64,000 bases of DNA, from the NCBI GenBank assembly GCA_964472275.1, contig CAYYJN010000003.1, positions 21,503-85,502 of the forward strand. The letters are read 5' to 3'. Each line of letters starts with the position of its first letter. Within the stretch, counting starts at the first letter, position 1. This DNA is from JAFDVN01 sp964472275 (lineage in GTDB: Bacteria > Acidobacteriota > Holophagae > Holophagales > Holophagaceae). This document shows, piece after piece, positions 43,419 through 50,984 of the stretch. The notes beneath the pieces were generated by a model that saw only the letters and a program-made list of their open reading frames with translations, was not told the DNA's origin and did not search any database. The position numbers and the translations under genes were made by a program.

Positions 43419-44735
43419 TTATTCCTTCGCGCCGTCGGCCGCGGCCCACTTCTCCAGCATGTCGGTGGTGACGGACTTGGGACGCTCCAGGGGGTAGCCG
43501 AGGGCGCGGTCCCACACGAGATTGGCGAGCACGCCGATGGCTCGGCCCACGCCGAAGAGCACGGTGTAGAAGTCGTATTCGCGCAGTCCGTAATGCCACT
43601 GGATCATGCCGCTGGCCGCGTCCACATTGGGCCAGGGGTTCTTGGTCTTGCCCTGCTCCGTGAGCACGCCCGGCGCGACCTTGTAGATGGTCTTCACGAG
43701 CTTGAAGAGCGGATCATCCGGCAGATGCTTCTCGGCGAACTGGAACTGGGCCTCGAAGCGCGGGTCCGTGCGGCGCAGAACGGCGTGGCCATAGCCGGGG
43801 ATGACCTGGCCGGAATTGAGCGTGTCCCACAGCGCGGCCTTCACATTGTCCTCGGTGGGCTCGGCGCCGCCGAGCTTCTCCTTGAACTTCTGGATCCAAT
43901 CCAGGACCTCCTGATTGGCGAGGCCGTGGAGCGGACCCGCGAGCGCGCAGAGGCCCGCGCCCAGCGAGTAATAGGCGTCGCTCAGCGTGGAGCCCACGAG
44001 GTGCGTGGTGTGGGCCGAGGCGTTGCCCACCTCGTGATCGCTGTGGAGGATGAAGTACATGCGCGCCACATCGTCGTAGGGCTTGGCGAAGCCCATCATG
44101 TGCGCGAAGTTGGCGCCGAAGTCGAGCTTGGTGTCCGGCGCGATGATGTTGCCGTTCCGGTACTTCCAGCGGTAGATGAAGGCCGCGATCTCTGGCAAGC
44201 GCGCGACGAGATCCGAGGCGTCCTCGTACATCGTCTCCCAGGCGCGATCCTTCTTGAAGCCGTGATGGTAAAAGTGCGTGAACTTGCTTTCGCGCTGCAT
44301 GGAGAGCACGGCCGCGGACAGCATCACCATCGGGTGCGTGTCCTTGGGCAGCGCGCGGATCACATCGAACACATAGGGCGGAACCTTGGCGCGGTACTTG
44401 AAGTCGGCCTCGATCTCCTCGACCTCGTCCGCGTTCGGCGCCTCGCCGGTGAGGATGAAATGCCAGAACGACTCGACGGAGGGGTATTCCGCGCCCGCGC
44501 TCTTGGGCAGGCAGCCGAAGGTCTCGGGGATGTTTTTGCCGCGGATGCGGATGCCTTCCTGCGGGTCCAGGTAGGAGATGTCCGTCACGAGGCACTTCAC
44601 ATCGCGCGCGCCGCCGAGGGCCTGGCCGATGGTCACCTGATCAATGACGACTTGGCCGAACTCCTTGTTGAGCCGCGCGGCCCGGGGGCGCTCGGCCTCG
44701 ATCCGCTCCTGGAGCCTCTGCTTCAACTTCGTCAT
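43419..44735 (-). CDS. gltA: citrate synthase, eukaryote-like type
   Basis: Condenses acetyl-CoA and oxaloacetate at the entry of the TCA cycle. The product has 438 residues from ATG 44735, preceded by GGGGGA. It is closest in motif to mitochondrial enzymes: ILHSDHEVGNASAHTTHLVG, GAGLCALAGPLHGLANQEVL with the catalytic His, VIPGYGHAVLRRTDPR, and VDAASGMIQWHYGLREYDFY with the catalytic Asp. The usual bacterial GltA differs in these segments. Geobacter species are known to have a eukaryote-like citrate synthase; this is another such case. Confidence 0.94.
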   Translation of the reverse strand: MTKLKQRLQERIEAERPRAARLNKEFGQVVIDQVTIGQALGGARDVKCLVTDISYLDPQEGIRIRGKNIPETFGCLPKSAGAEYPSVESFWHFILTGEAPNADEVEEIEADFKYRAKVPPYVFDVIRALPKDTHPMVMLSAAVLSMQRESKFTHFYHHGFKKDRAWETMYEDASDLVARLPEIAAFIYRWKYRNGNIIAPDTKLDFGANFAHMMGFAKPYDDVARMYFILHSDHEVGNASAHTTHLVGSTLSDAYYSLGAGLCALAGPLHGLANQEVLDWIQKFKEKLGGAEPTEDNVKAALWDTLNSGQVIPGYGHAVLRRTDPRFEAQFQFAEKHLPDDPLFKLVKTIYKVAPGVLTEQGKTKNPWPNVDAASGMIQWHYGLREYDFYTVLFGVGRAIGVLANLVWDRALGYPLERPKSVTTDMLEKWAAADGAKE

Positions 44736-44818
44736 GACGGTCCCCCGGCTGGGGCCCCGCGCCACGCGCGGCCGGCCTCATGCCCAACTCTACCAGCAAG
44801 GGCCGCTACTCTAAGGTG

Positions 44819-45295
44819 ATGAACGCCTCATTCCCCCTGCTCCTCCTGGACGCCAACGCCCGGCCCTTCGACCGCGGCCTGCTGGTGGTGGTCCTCGCCC
44901 TGATCTTCACGGCGATCCTCGCGCACCGCTTCTGGCGCAAGACCATCCGCCTGGAGGACGAACTGGCCTCCACGAAGAAGGATCTCGCCTTCCACCTGGG
45001 GCGCTATCGCCGCGCGTGGCGGACGATGCGGGGCGCGGCCGCGCTCGCCGAGCGTGTCACGGGGCTCGTGACGGAAGCGACGCCGGGCTGGGAAGGCGCG
45101 GGCCTGCCCGCGAAAGGGTCCGTCATCCACGGGAATGAAGCGGGCGCCCAGGCCGCCTGGTCCGCCATCCCCGCGCCCGCCGCGGACGGCACGGTGGGCG
45201 CGGCCTTCACCTTCGTCGTGGGCGGTCGGACCTTCAAGGCCACGCCGCTGGGCGAGGAGTCCCTGGGGCTGGTGCTCGTCGAGCCAGAGAGCTAG
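44819..45295 (+). CDS. small single-pass membrane protein of unknown function
   Basis: The product has 158 residues from ATG 44819, with AAGGTG directly before it; ATG 44780 is the alternative. One transmembrane helix (GLLVVVLALIFTAILAHRFW) is followed by a charged coiled-coil-like stretch (TIRLEDELASTKKDLAFHLG) and a C-terminal globular part. No family is recognised. It lies 32 bases upstream of lysS, which has its own -10, and is divergent from citrate synthase. Confidence 0.6.
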   Translation: MNASFPLLLLDANARPFDRGLLVVVLALIFTAILAHRFWRKTIRLEDELASTKKDLAFHLGRYRRAWRTMRGAAALAERVTGLVTEATPGWEGAGLPAKGSVIHGNEAGAQAAWSAIPAPAADGTVGAAFTFVVGGRTFKATPLGEESLGLVLVEPES

Positions 45296-45299
45296 CCGG

Positions 45300-45305
45300 T
45301 AGACT
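45300..45305 (+). promoter_or_regulatory. -10 hexamer TAGACT before lysS
   Basis: TAGACT begins 28 bases before ATG 45328, within GTAGACTGGAG, the same 11 bases as at 29140-29150. CGGAGG at 45319-45324 is the ribosome site. Confidence 0.45.
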
Positions 45306-45327
45306 GGAGTTTCGGCCCGGAGGCTCC

Positions 45328-46848
45328 ATGGAATCCAATCAGTACCGGCAGGCGCGGGAGGAGAAGCTCTCCAAACTCCGCGCCCTGGGCGTGGAAGCCT
45401 ATCCGGCCAAAGCCGCGCGCACGCACGGGCTGGAGCAGGTGCTCACCGCCCACGCCAATGCCACGGCCGAAGAGTTGGAGGCCGCCGCGCCGAAGGTGTC
45501 CGTCATGGGCCGCATCGTCTCCTACCGCGATCAGGGCAAGACGGCCTTCCTCCATCTGTTTGAAAACGGCGCCAAGCTCCAGGCCTACCTGCGCAAGGAC
45601 GCGCTCACGGAAACCGAGTGGGAGATCGTGCGGCTGCTCGATCTCGGCGACTTCCTCAGCGTGACGGGCAGCGTCATGCGCACGCGCACGGGCGAGTTGA
45701 CGGTGAAGGGCGAGTCCATCCAATTCCTCACCAAGGCCCTGCTGCCCCTGCCCGAGAAGTGGCACGGCCTCCAGGACAAGGAGCTGCGCTACCGACAGCG
45801 CTACCTGGACACGATCTCGAACCCGGAAGTGCTGAAGGTCTTCCGCGTGCGCTCGAGGATCCTCTCCGCCACGCGGCGCTTCATGGAAGGACGTGGCTAC
45901 CTGGAAGTCGAGACGCCCATGATGCAGCCCATCCCCGGCGGCGCGACGGCGCGGCCCTTCGTCACGCACCACAACGCCCTCGACATCCCGCTCTACCTGC
46001 GCATCGCGCCGGAGCTCTACCTGAAGCGCCTCATCGTCGGCGGCTTCGACAAGGTCTTCGAGATCAACCGCAACTTCCGCAACGAAGGCCTCTCCGTCCG
46101 CCACAACCCCGAATTCACGATGATGGAGTTCTACTCCGCGGGCGAGGATCTGCGGGACATGATGGCCATTACGGAAAGCCTCTGCGCCACGCTGGCCCAC
46201 GACATCATGGGCACCACCGAGCTGCCCTGGGGCGAGGCGATGATCAGTTGGAAGGCGCCCTTCCGCCGCCTTACGCTCAAAGACGCCATCGCCGAATACG
46301 GGAAGGTGGATCGCCACGCGCTGGAATCCGAGGCGGGCATCCGAACCCTGGCGAAGCACGCTCACATCGAGGACGCGGACACGAAGACGGCGGGCGTGCT
46401 GCTCGGCGACCTCTTCGAGCACCACGCGGAGAAGCAGCTCCTCCAGCCCACCTTCATCACGGACTATCCCATCGAGCTGAGCCCGCTGACGAAGACGCTG
46501 CCCGGCGACGACCGCTTCGTGGACCGCTTCGAGCTATTCGTGGGCGGCATGGAGCTGGCGAACGCCTACTCCGAGCTGAACGATCCCATCGAGCAGTTGG
46601 GCCGCTTCCAGGCCCAGATGGATGAGCGCGAAGGCGGCAACGACGAGGCCATGATGCTGGACCAGGACTTCGTCACTTCACTCGAACACGGCTTCCCGCC
46701 CACCGGCGGCGAAGGCATCGGCATGGACCGCCTCGTCATGCTGCTCACCAACAGCGCCAGCATCCGCGATGTCATCCTCTTCCCGCTCATGCGGCCGATG
46801 AAGAGCGCGATGACTGAGGAACCGCTGACGGAAGAAGGCGCAGGCTGA
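45328..46848 (+). CDS. lysS: lysyl-tRNA synthetase, class II
   Basis: Charges tRNA-Lys; 506 residues. The N-terminal OB fold has VSVMGRIVSYRDQGKTAFLH. The class II core has motif 1 (RRFMEGRGYLEVETPMMQPI), motif 2 (NRNFRNEGLSVRHNPEFTMM then EFY) and motif 3 (PPTGGEGIGMDRLVMLLTNS). Length and motifs match bacterial LysS. It is followed after 14 bases by an unrelated membrane protein gene. Confidence 0.96.
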   Translation: MESNQYRQAREEKLSKLRALGVEAYPAKAARTHGLEQVLTAHANATAEELEAAAPKVSVMGRIVSYRDQGKTAFLHLFENGAKLQAYLRKDALTETEWEIVRLLDLGDFLSVTGSVMRTRTGELTVKGESIQFLTKALLPLPEKWHGLQDKELRYRQRYLDTISNPEVLKVFRVRSRILSATRRFMEGRGYLEVETPMMQPIPGGATARPFVTHHNALDIPLYLRIAPELYLKRLIVGGFDKVFEINRNFRNEGLSVRHNPEFTMMEFYSAGEDLRDMMAITESLCATLAHDIMGTTELPWGEAMISWKAPFRRLTLKDAIAEYGKVDRHALESEAGIRTLAKHAHIEDADTKTAGVLLGDLFEHHAEKQLLQPTFITDYPIELSPLTKTLPGDDRFVDRFELFVGGMELANAYSELNDPIEQLGRFQAQMDEREGGNDEAMMLDQDFVTSLEHGFPPTGGEGIGMDRLVMLLTNSASIRDVILFPLMRPMKSAMTEEPLTEEGAG

Positions 46849-46862
46849 GAATTTCAGGAGCG

Positions 46863-47444
46863 ATGATGGCTGGACCCCTGATCGGAGAGCGGAGGATCGC
46901 GTCGAGCCATCTTCTGCTGGCGGTTCCTAGCGCGGCCCTGGCCTTGGCCTGTGTCCTGTCGCCAGTTTTTGGGACTAGCTCCCAATGGGGTTGGCTGAAT
47001 CGTTCTGAAAGGGTAGAGCTACTCTTGCTCGACTTGCTTCTGTTCGGGATGTCAGGCCTGATGGCCCGATTGGCCTTCGCGACCGGGATCTTCATGTCGG
47101 AAGAGGGGCTGAGGGTGCAGCGGGTATTGCGATCAGAAGCGATTCGATGGGAAGAGATCGGCAAGGTCAGCCCTGGGATCAACGGGAACTGGGCCCTGCT
47201 TCAACGAGGTCAATGGGGCGACCTCACCCTGGATGCGGGGTCGCGGGAACATCCCCGGCGCGTCTTCCTTCCGTCCGGAGCGCTCGCGATTTCTGGGGCT
47301 TTCTCTTCTACTGGGCTGCGGCAGGTTGCGCGTGAGCTGCTAGATCGTGTGCCGCCGAGTGTCTGGGCCTCTGATCCAGAATCGCAGCAATGGCTGCGCA
47401 CTCAAGCGGACGGCACAGGCCCACTCCTCACACGACTTATCTAG
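46863..47444 (+). CDS. hypothetical membrane protein, PH-like C-terminal region
   Basis: The product has 193 residues. Two hydrophobic segments (LLLAVPSAALALACVLSPVF and LLLLDLLLFGMSGLMARLAF) are followed by a soluble part beginning FMSEEGLRVQRVLRSEAIRW, EEIGKVSPGI, which has the rhythm of bacterial PH domains. No family is certain. Composition differs from its neighbours: two sampled 60-base blocks have 31 and 34 G+C by hand count, against roughly two thirds around it, suggesting acquisition. It sits between lysS and a DegT aminotransferase on the same strand. Confidence 0.6.
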   Translation: MMAGPLIGERRIASSHLLLAVPSAALALACVLSPVFGTSSQWGWLNRSERVELLLLDLLLFGMSGLMARLAFATGIFMSEEGLRVQRVLRSEAIRWEEIGKVSPGINGNWALLQRGQWGDLTLDAGSREHPRRVFLPSGALAISGAFSSTGLRQVARELLDRVPPSVWASDPESQQWLRTQADGTGPLLTRLI

Positions 47445-47456
47445 AAAGAGGTCTCC

Positions 47457-48581
47457 ATGTCCGTCCCGATGCTCGATCTCGCGCCGCAGAACGCCGCCGT
47501 GAAAGCGAAGGTGCTCGATGGCCTCGCGGGGCTCATTGACCACTCGTCGTTCATCCTCGGCGAGAATGTGAAAGGCCTTGAAGCGGAGCTGGCGGCCTAC
47601 GCGGGCGCGTCCTTCGCGGTGGGGATGTCGAGCGGAACCGACGCCCAGTTGGTCGCGCTCATGGCGTTGGGCATCGGTCCCGGCGACGAGGTCATCGTGC
47701 CGACCTTCACCTTCTTCGCCACGGCGGGCGTGGTGTCGCGCCTGGGCGCGAAGCCGGTCTTCGTGGACCTGGACCCGGCCACCTTCAACACCACCGGCGC
47801 GCTGGTGGAAGCCGCCATCACGCCCCGCACCAAGGCCATCATGCCGGTCCACCTATTCGGCCAGCTCGCCGAGATGCCCGCGATCATGGCCGTCGCGGCG
47901 AAGCACGAGCTACCCGTGGTGGAGGACGCCTGCCAGTCCATGGGTGCGCGCGGTTGGGGCAAGGCCGCGGGCCAGTTCGGCGAGATGACCGCCTACAGCT
48001 TCTATCCGACGAAGAACCTCGGCGCCTTTGGCGACGCGGGCGCCACCGTGGTGCGCGACGACGCGGACCTGCACGCGCGCGTGCGGCGCATCCGCGTGCA
48101 TGGCATGGAGCCCGTCTACATGCACCACCAGGTCGGCATCAACGGCCGTCTCGATGAATTTCAGGCGCTCGTGCTGCGCGCCAAGCTGCCCATGCTCGAA
48201 GGCTGGCATGAAGGCCGCCGCAGGCACGCGAGTTGGTATCACGCGCGCCTCGCGAAGCTGGACGACGGGCCGATCACGCTGCCCAAGGAAGTCGTGCCGG
48301 AGGGCCGCCACATCTACAACCAGTTCACGCTGCGCGTGAAAGACGGCAAGCGCGACGCGTTGCAAGCCCACCTCAAGGGTAAGGGCATCGGGTCCGCCAT
48401 CTACTACCCCATCTGCCTCCATGAGCAACCCTGCTTCGCGGACCTCGGCTTCAAGCAAGGCCAGTTCCCCGAAAGCGAACGCGCCGCCGCCGAAGTGCTC
48501 AGCATCCCCGTCTTCCCCGAGATGACCGAAGGCATGCTCGAAGAAGTGGCGCTCGGCCTCGAAAGCTTCTACAACGGCTGA
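47457..48581 (+). CDS. DegT/DnrJ/EryC1 family sugar aminotransferase
   Basis: A PLP enzyme that aminates keto-sugar nucleotides for surface polysaccharide; 374 residues. Motifs are SSGTDAQLVALMALGIGPGD, VPTFTFFATAGVV, VEDACQSMGA (Asp near 160) and SFYPTKNLGAFGDAGA with the PLP lysine near 188. IYNQFTLRV and YYPICLHEQPCF are also typical. AGAGG precedes ATG 47457. The sugar substrate is unknown; the mannose genes at 30633-32194 are the only other polysaccharide genes here. Confidence 0.9.
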   Translation: MSVPMLDLAPQNAAVKAKVLDGLAGLIDHSSFILGENVKGLEAELAAYAGASFAVGMSSGTDAQLVALMALGIGPGDEVIVPTFTFFATAGVVSRLGAKPVFVDLDPATFNTTGALVEAAITPRTKAIMPVHLFGQLAEMPAIMAVAAKHELPVVEDACQSMGARGWGKAAGQFGEMTAYSFYPTKNLGAFGDAGATVVRDDADLHARVRRIRVHGMEPVYMHHQVGINGRLDEFQALVLRAKLPMLEGWHEGRRRHASWYHARLAKLDDGPITLPKEVVPEGRHIYNQFTLRVKDGKRDALQAHLKGKGIGSAIYYPICLHEQPCFADLGFKQGQFPESERAAAEVLSIPVFPEMTEGMLEEVALGLESFYNG

Positions 48582-48582
48582 C

Positions 48583-49419
48583 ATGCTGCGCCCGCCTTCC
48601 GCCCGCACGATCTGCCTCTTCGATTGCGAATGGGTGCCGGATCCGGCGACGGGCCGCCGCGTTTACGACCTCGCCCCTGAAGTGCCGGACGCCGAAGTCC
48701 TGAAGACCATGTGGGCGGAAGGCGGCGCGACGGAGGCGGACCCGCGTCCCTACCTCAAGACGGTGCTTTGCCGCATCGTGAGCCTCGCGGCGGTGATCCG
48801 CGAATCGGATGGACAGGGCGTGAAGCTCAAGCTCTTCGCGCTGCCGGACAAGGCCGAAGCCATGGATGAGGCCGAAATCCTCCGCCGCTTCCTCCTCTTC
48901 CTCACCGACAAACATCCGCAACTGGTGGGCTTCAACTCGCGCGAGGCGGACCTGCCCATCCTCGTGCAGCGCGCGATGGTTCACGGGCTCAGCATCCCCG
49001 GCCTGGGCCGCCCGGACGAGAAGGCCAAGCCCTGGGAACTGGCCCACGGCGATCTCTTCAATCGCTACGGCAACCAGCATGTGGACCTGCGCGAAGCGCT
49101 CACGGGCTTCGGCAAGACCTCGGCGCGGCTCCACGAGCTGGCCACGGCCTGCGGCATCCCCGGCAAGCTGGGCACGGATGGCGCGAGCGTCGTGGACCTG
49201 TGGCGGGAGGGCGATATCGCGGGCATCGTCCGCTACAACCTCTTCGACGCCTGCACCACCTACCTGCTCTGGCTCCGGGCCGTGTCCCTGGCGGGCTTCC
49301 TCACGCCCGAAGCGAGGGCCAAGGAAGAAGCCGCCTTCCGCGTCGTCCTCGAAGCCAAAGCCGAAAGCGACCCGCCCTTCGCCGTCTACCTCGAAGCCTG
49401 GGGCCGGCTGCGGCGTTAG
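48583..49419 (+). CDS. predicted 3'-5' exonuclease, PolB-like DnaQ fold
   Basis: The product has 278 residues. The exonuclease motifs are ICLFDCEWVPD (Asp and Glu, Exo I), LVGFNSREADLPIL (Exo II) and GIVRYNLFDACTTYLLWLR (Exo III with Tyr and Asp). This fits the stand-alone exonuclease domain related to family B polymerases. It starts one base after the aminotransferase stop, so is probably co-transcribed. Its role in repair or RNA trimming is unknown. The end overlaps the convergent PilZ gene by four bases. Confidence 0.8.
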   Translation: MLRPPSARTICLFDCEWVPDPATGRRVYDLAPEVPDAEVLKTMWAEGGATEADPRPYLKTVLCRIVSLAAVIRESDGQGVKLKLFALPDKAEAMDEAEILRRFLLFLTDKHPQLVGFNSREADLPILVQRAMVHGLSIPGLGRPDEKAKPWELAHGDLFNRYGNQHVDLREALTGFGKTSARLHELATACGIPGKLGTDGASVVDLWREGDIAGIVRYNLFDACTTYLLWLRAVSLAGFLTPEARAKEEAAFRVVLEAKAESDPPFAVYLEAWGRLRR

Positions 49420-49784
49420 CGCCGCGCGCTTTCCAGGATCGCGGAATCCACCACGGCGACGAGGGCGATGCGGGTGTCGCTGGCCATGTCCTTGAACTCG
49501 AAGCCCACGGCGACCTGATCGCCTTCGGCGTGGGCCATGGTCCAGGCCACCCGGGCGGTGATGGGGTTGGCGGTGAGGCCGGGGTGGAAGAGCACCAGCT
49601 CGGTGATGGGCATGTCCAGGCAGAGCGATCCGGCTTCCTGGAAGGGCACCATGGCCAGGCAACCGCCGTGGCTGAGGTTGGCGAGGGGGATGCGGTCGAA
49701 GAGCTGGCCCGCGGCGCGGAAGCGCGCTTGAGGGTTCCCCGGCAGGACCACGCGGCGGCTGTCACGCTTCTCGGGCTGGCTCAT
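49416..49784 (-). CDS. PilZ domain protein, probable c-di-GMP receptor
   Basis: The product has 122 residues. The c-di-GMP signature is present: EKRDSRRVVL at residues 5-14 (RxxxR) and LANLSHGGC near 35-43 (D/NxSxxG). The whole protein is one PilZ domain, so it likely acts as an adaptor for motility, adhesion or polysaccharide secretion. It is divergent from rplI. Confidence 0.85.
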   Translation of the reverse strand: MSQPEKRDSRRVVLPGNPQARFRAAGQLFDRIPLANLSHGGCLAMVPFQEAGSLCLDMPITELVLFHPGLTANPITARVAWTMAHAEGDQVAVGFEFKDMASDTRIALVAVVDSAILESARR

Positions 49785-49826
49785 GGGCGCTCCGGCATTG
49801 GTGCTGGCGATTGGGTGGCACTAGGA

Positions 49827-49832
49827 TAGACT
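49827..49832 (+). promoter_or_regulatory. -10 hexamer TAGACT in the rplI leader
   Basis: It stands about 130 bases before ATG 49961. The leader between (49840-49960) contains palindromic GC-rich segments (around GGCGCCGCC and GCCGGAC) and could hold a ribosomal-protein control site. No known class was recognised. Confidence 0.35.
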
Positions 49833-49960
49833 GATTGTTCCGGCCTAACCCACCTGGGGACAAGGCTCATGCCCTGGCGGCCCTCCTTCTTTCGGCGCCG
49901 CCTAACCAGACCGGGGAACGCGATTCCCGCTGGCCGGACTAAACACCCAAAGGAAGACCC

Positions 49961-50410
49961 ATGGAAATCCTCCTGGTCGAGAATGTCCTCAACCTCGGCA
50001 GCCGCGGCGATGTGGTGAGCGTGAAGGACGGCTACGCCCGCAACTTCCTCCTGCCCAAGAAGCTGGCCCTGCCCGTCACCGCGGGCAACAAGCGCCAGAT
50101 CGAGCTGGAGAAGGAGCGCGCCCAGAAGCTCCGCGTGAAGGAGCATGCCGAAGCCCTCGAGCTCAAGGCCAAGCTGGACGAGACCGTCCTCAAGTCCGTC
50201 AAGAAGGTGGGCGACAACGGCCACCTCTTCGGCTCCGTCACCAACGCCGAAGTGGCCGACCTGCTCCGCCAGAAGGGCTTCACCGTGGACAAGCAGGCCA
50301 TCAGCCTGCCCCACATCAAGGATCTGGGCGCCTACACCGCCCATGTGAAGCTCTACAGCGGCGTGGCCGCCGATGTGAAGCTCGAGGTCGTGGCGGAATC
50401 CGCCGAATAA
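49961..50410 (+). CDS. rplI: 50S ribosomal protein L9
   Basis: Binds domain V of 23S rRNA. The product has 149 residues, the usual length. MEILLVENVLNLGSRGDVVS then VKDGYARNFLLPKKLAL is the N-terminal domain, followed by the long connecting helix (RQIELEKERAQKLRVKEHAE) and the C-terminal domain. GGAAG lies upstream. The gene is alone, without rpsF and rpsR that usually precede it, and has its own terminator. Confidence 0.97.
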   Translation: MEILLVENVLNLGSRGDVVSVKDGYARNFLLPKKLALPVTAGNKRQIELEKERAQKLRVKEHAEALELKAKLDETVLKSVKKVGDNGHLFGSVTNAEVADLLRQKGFTVDKQAISLPHIKDLGAYTAHVKLYSGVAADVKLEVVAESAE

Positions 50411-50428
50411 ACCCCAGCCGCCTCCAGG

Positions 50429-50453
50429 AAGCGCCCCGCAAGGGGCGCTTTCC
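50429..50453 (+). terminator. Rho-independent terminator of rplI
   Basis: AAGCGCCCC (50429-50437), loop GCAA, GGGGCGCTT (50442-50450), then TCC. It is 19 bases after the stop. Confidence 0.85.
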
Positions 50454-50546
50454 ATTTGGACCCAAATAATCCTGGTCATTCCTCGCTTCCCGAGGCATGC
50501 TGGAGGATGGTCCGCCTTCCCGTGGGCGGCTTCCTGGAGCATTGAC

Positions 50547-50843
50547 ATGGCCAAGACCACCAAGCCCGCCACCATCGGCCTCATGGAGCTGTCCGCCCGG
50601 ATCGCCGACCGCCACGATCTTTCCAAGGCCCGCGCCAAGGCCATCCTGGACGATCTGCGGGATCATGTGGTGGAGACGCTGCTGGCGGAGGAGCGGGTGA
50701 ACCTCTTCGGCCTGGGCACCTTCGAGGTCCGCGCCACCAAGGCCAAGATGGGCCGCAACCCCAAGACCGGCGAAAGCATCGCCATCCCCGCCGGCCGCAA
50801 GGTGGTGTTCAAAGTCGCGAAGGGCCTCAAGGACCAGATGTAG
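50547..50843 (+). CDS. HU family DNA-binding protein
   Basis: The 98-residue nucleoid protein has the DNA-binding arm region VNLFGLGTFEVRATKAKMGR then NPKTGESIAIPAG, which is standard HU, including the RNPKTGE motif and the proline that intercalates DNA. The N-terminus has eight extra residues (AKTTKPATIG) before the usual first helix. Whether it is HU or the related IHF form cannot be decided. Confidence 0.93.
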   Translation: MAKTTKPATIGLMELSARIADRHDLSKARAKAILDDLRDHVVETLLAEERVNLFGLGTFEVRATKAKMGRNPKTGESIAIPAGRKVVFKVAKGLKDQM

Positions 50844-50863
50844 TCCTCGCCGTTTGCATCGAG

Positions 50864-50887
50864 GGGCCGCCCCGGGGCGGCCCTTTT
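50864..50887 (+). terminator. Rho-independent terminator of the HU gene
   Basis: GGGCCGCCCC (50864-50873) and GGGGCGGCCC (50874-50883) are perfect complements, followed by TTTT. Confidence 0.85.
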
Positions 50888-50896
50888 CGTTTCTCT

Positions 50897-50962
50897 GGCT
50901 GGAGACCAGAGGCTGGAGCGGCAAACCTCCAGTCTCCAGCCTCCGGCCTCCAGCCTTACAAT
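50897..50962 (+). repeat. CTCCAGCC-family hairpin repeat ending at -10 TACAAT
   Basis: Left arm GGCTGGAGACCAGAGGCTGG to 50918 and right arm 50927-50955 pair imperfectly with an eight-base loop. The right arm ends one base before TACAAT (50957-50962), the likely -10 of the following gene. The matching single arm and -10 occur at 33173-33197. Confidence 0.7.
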
Positions 50963-50984
50963 GACCCTTCGGCTCGGAGCCCCC

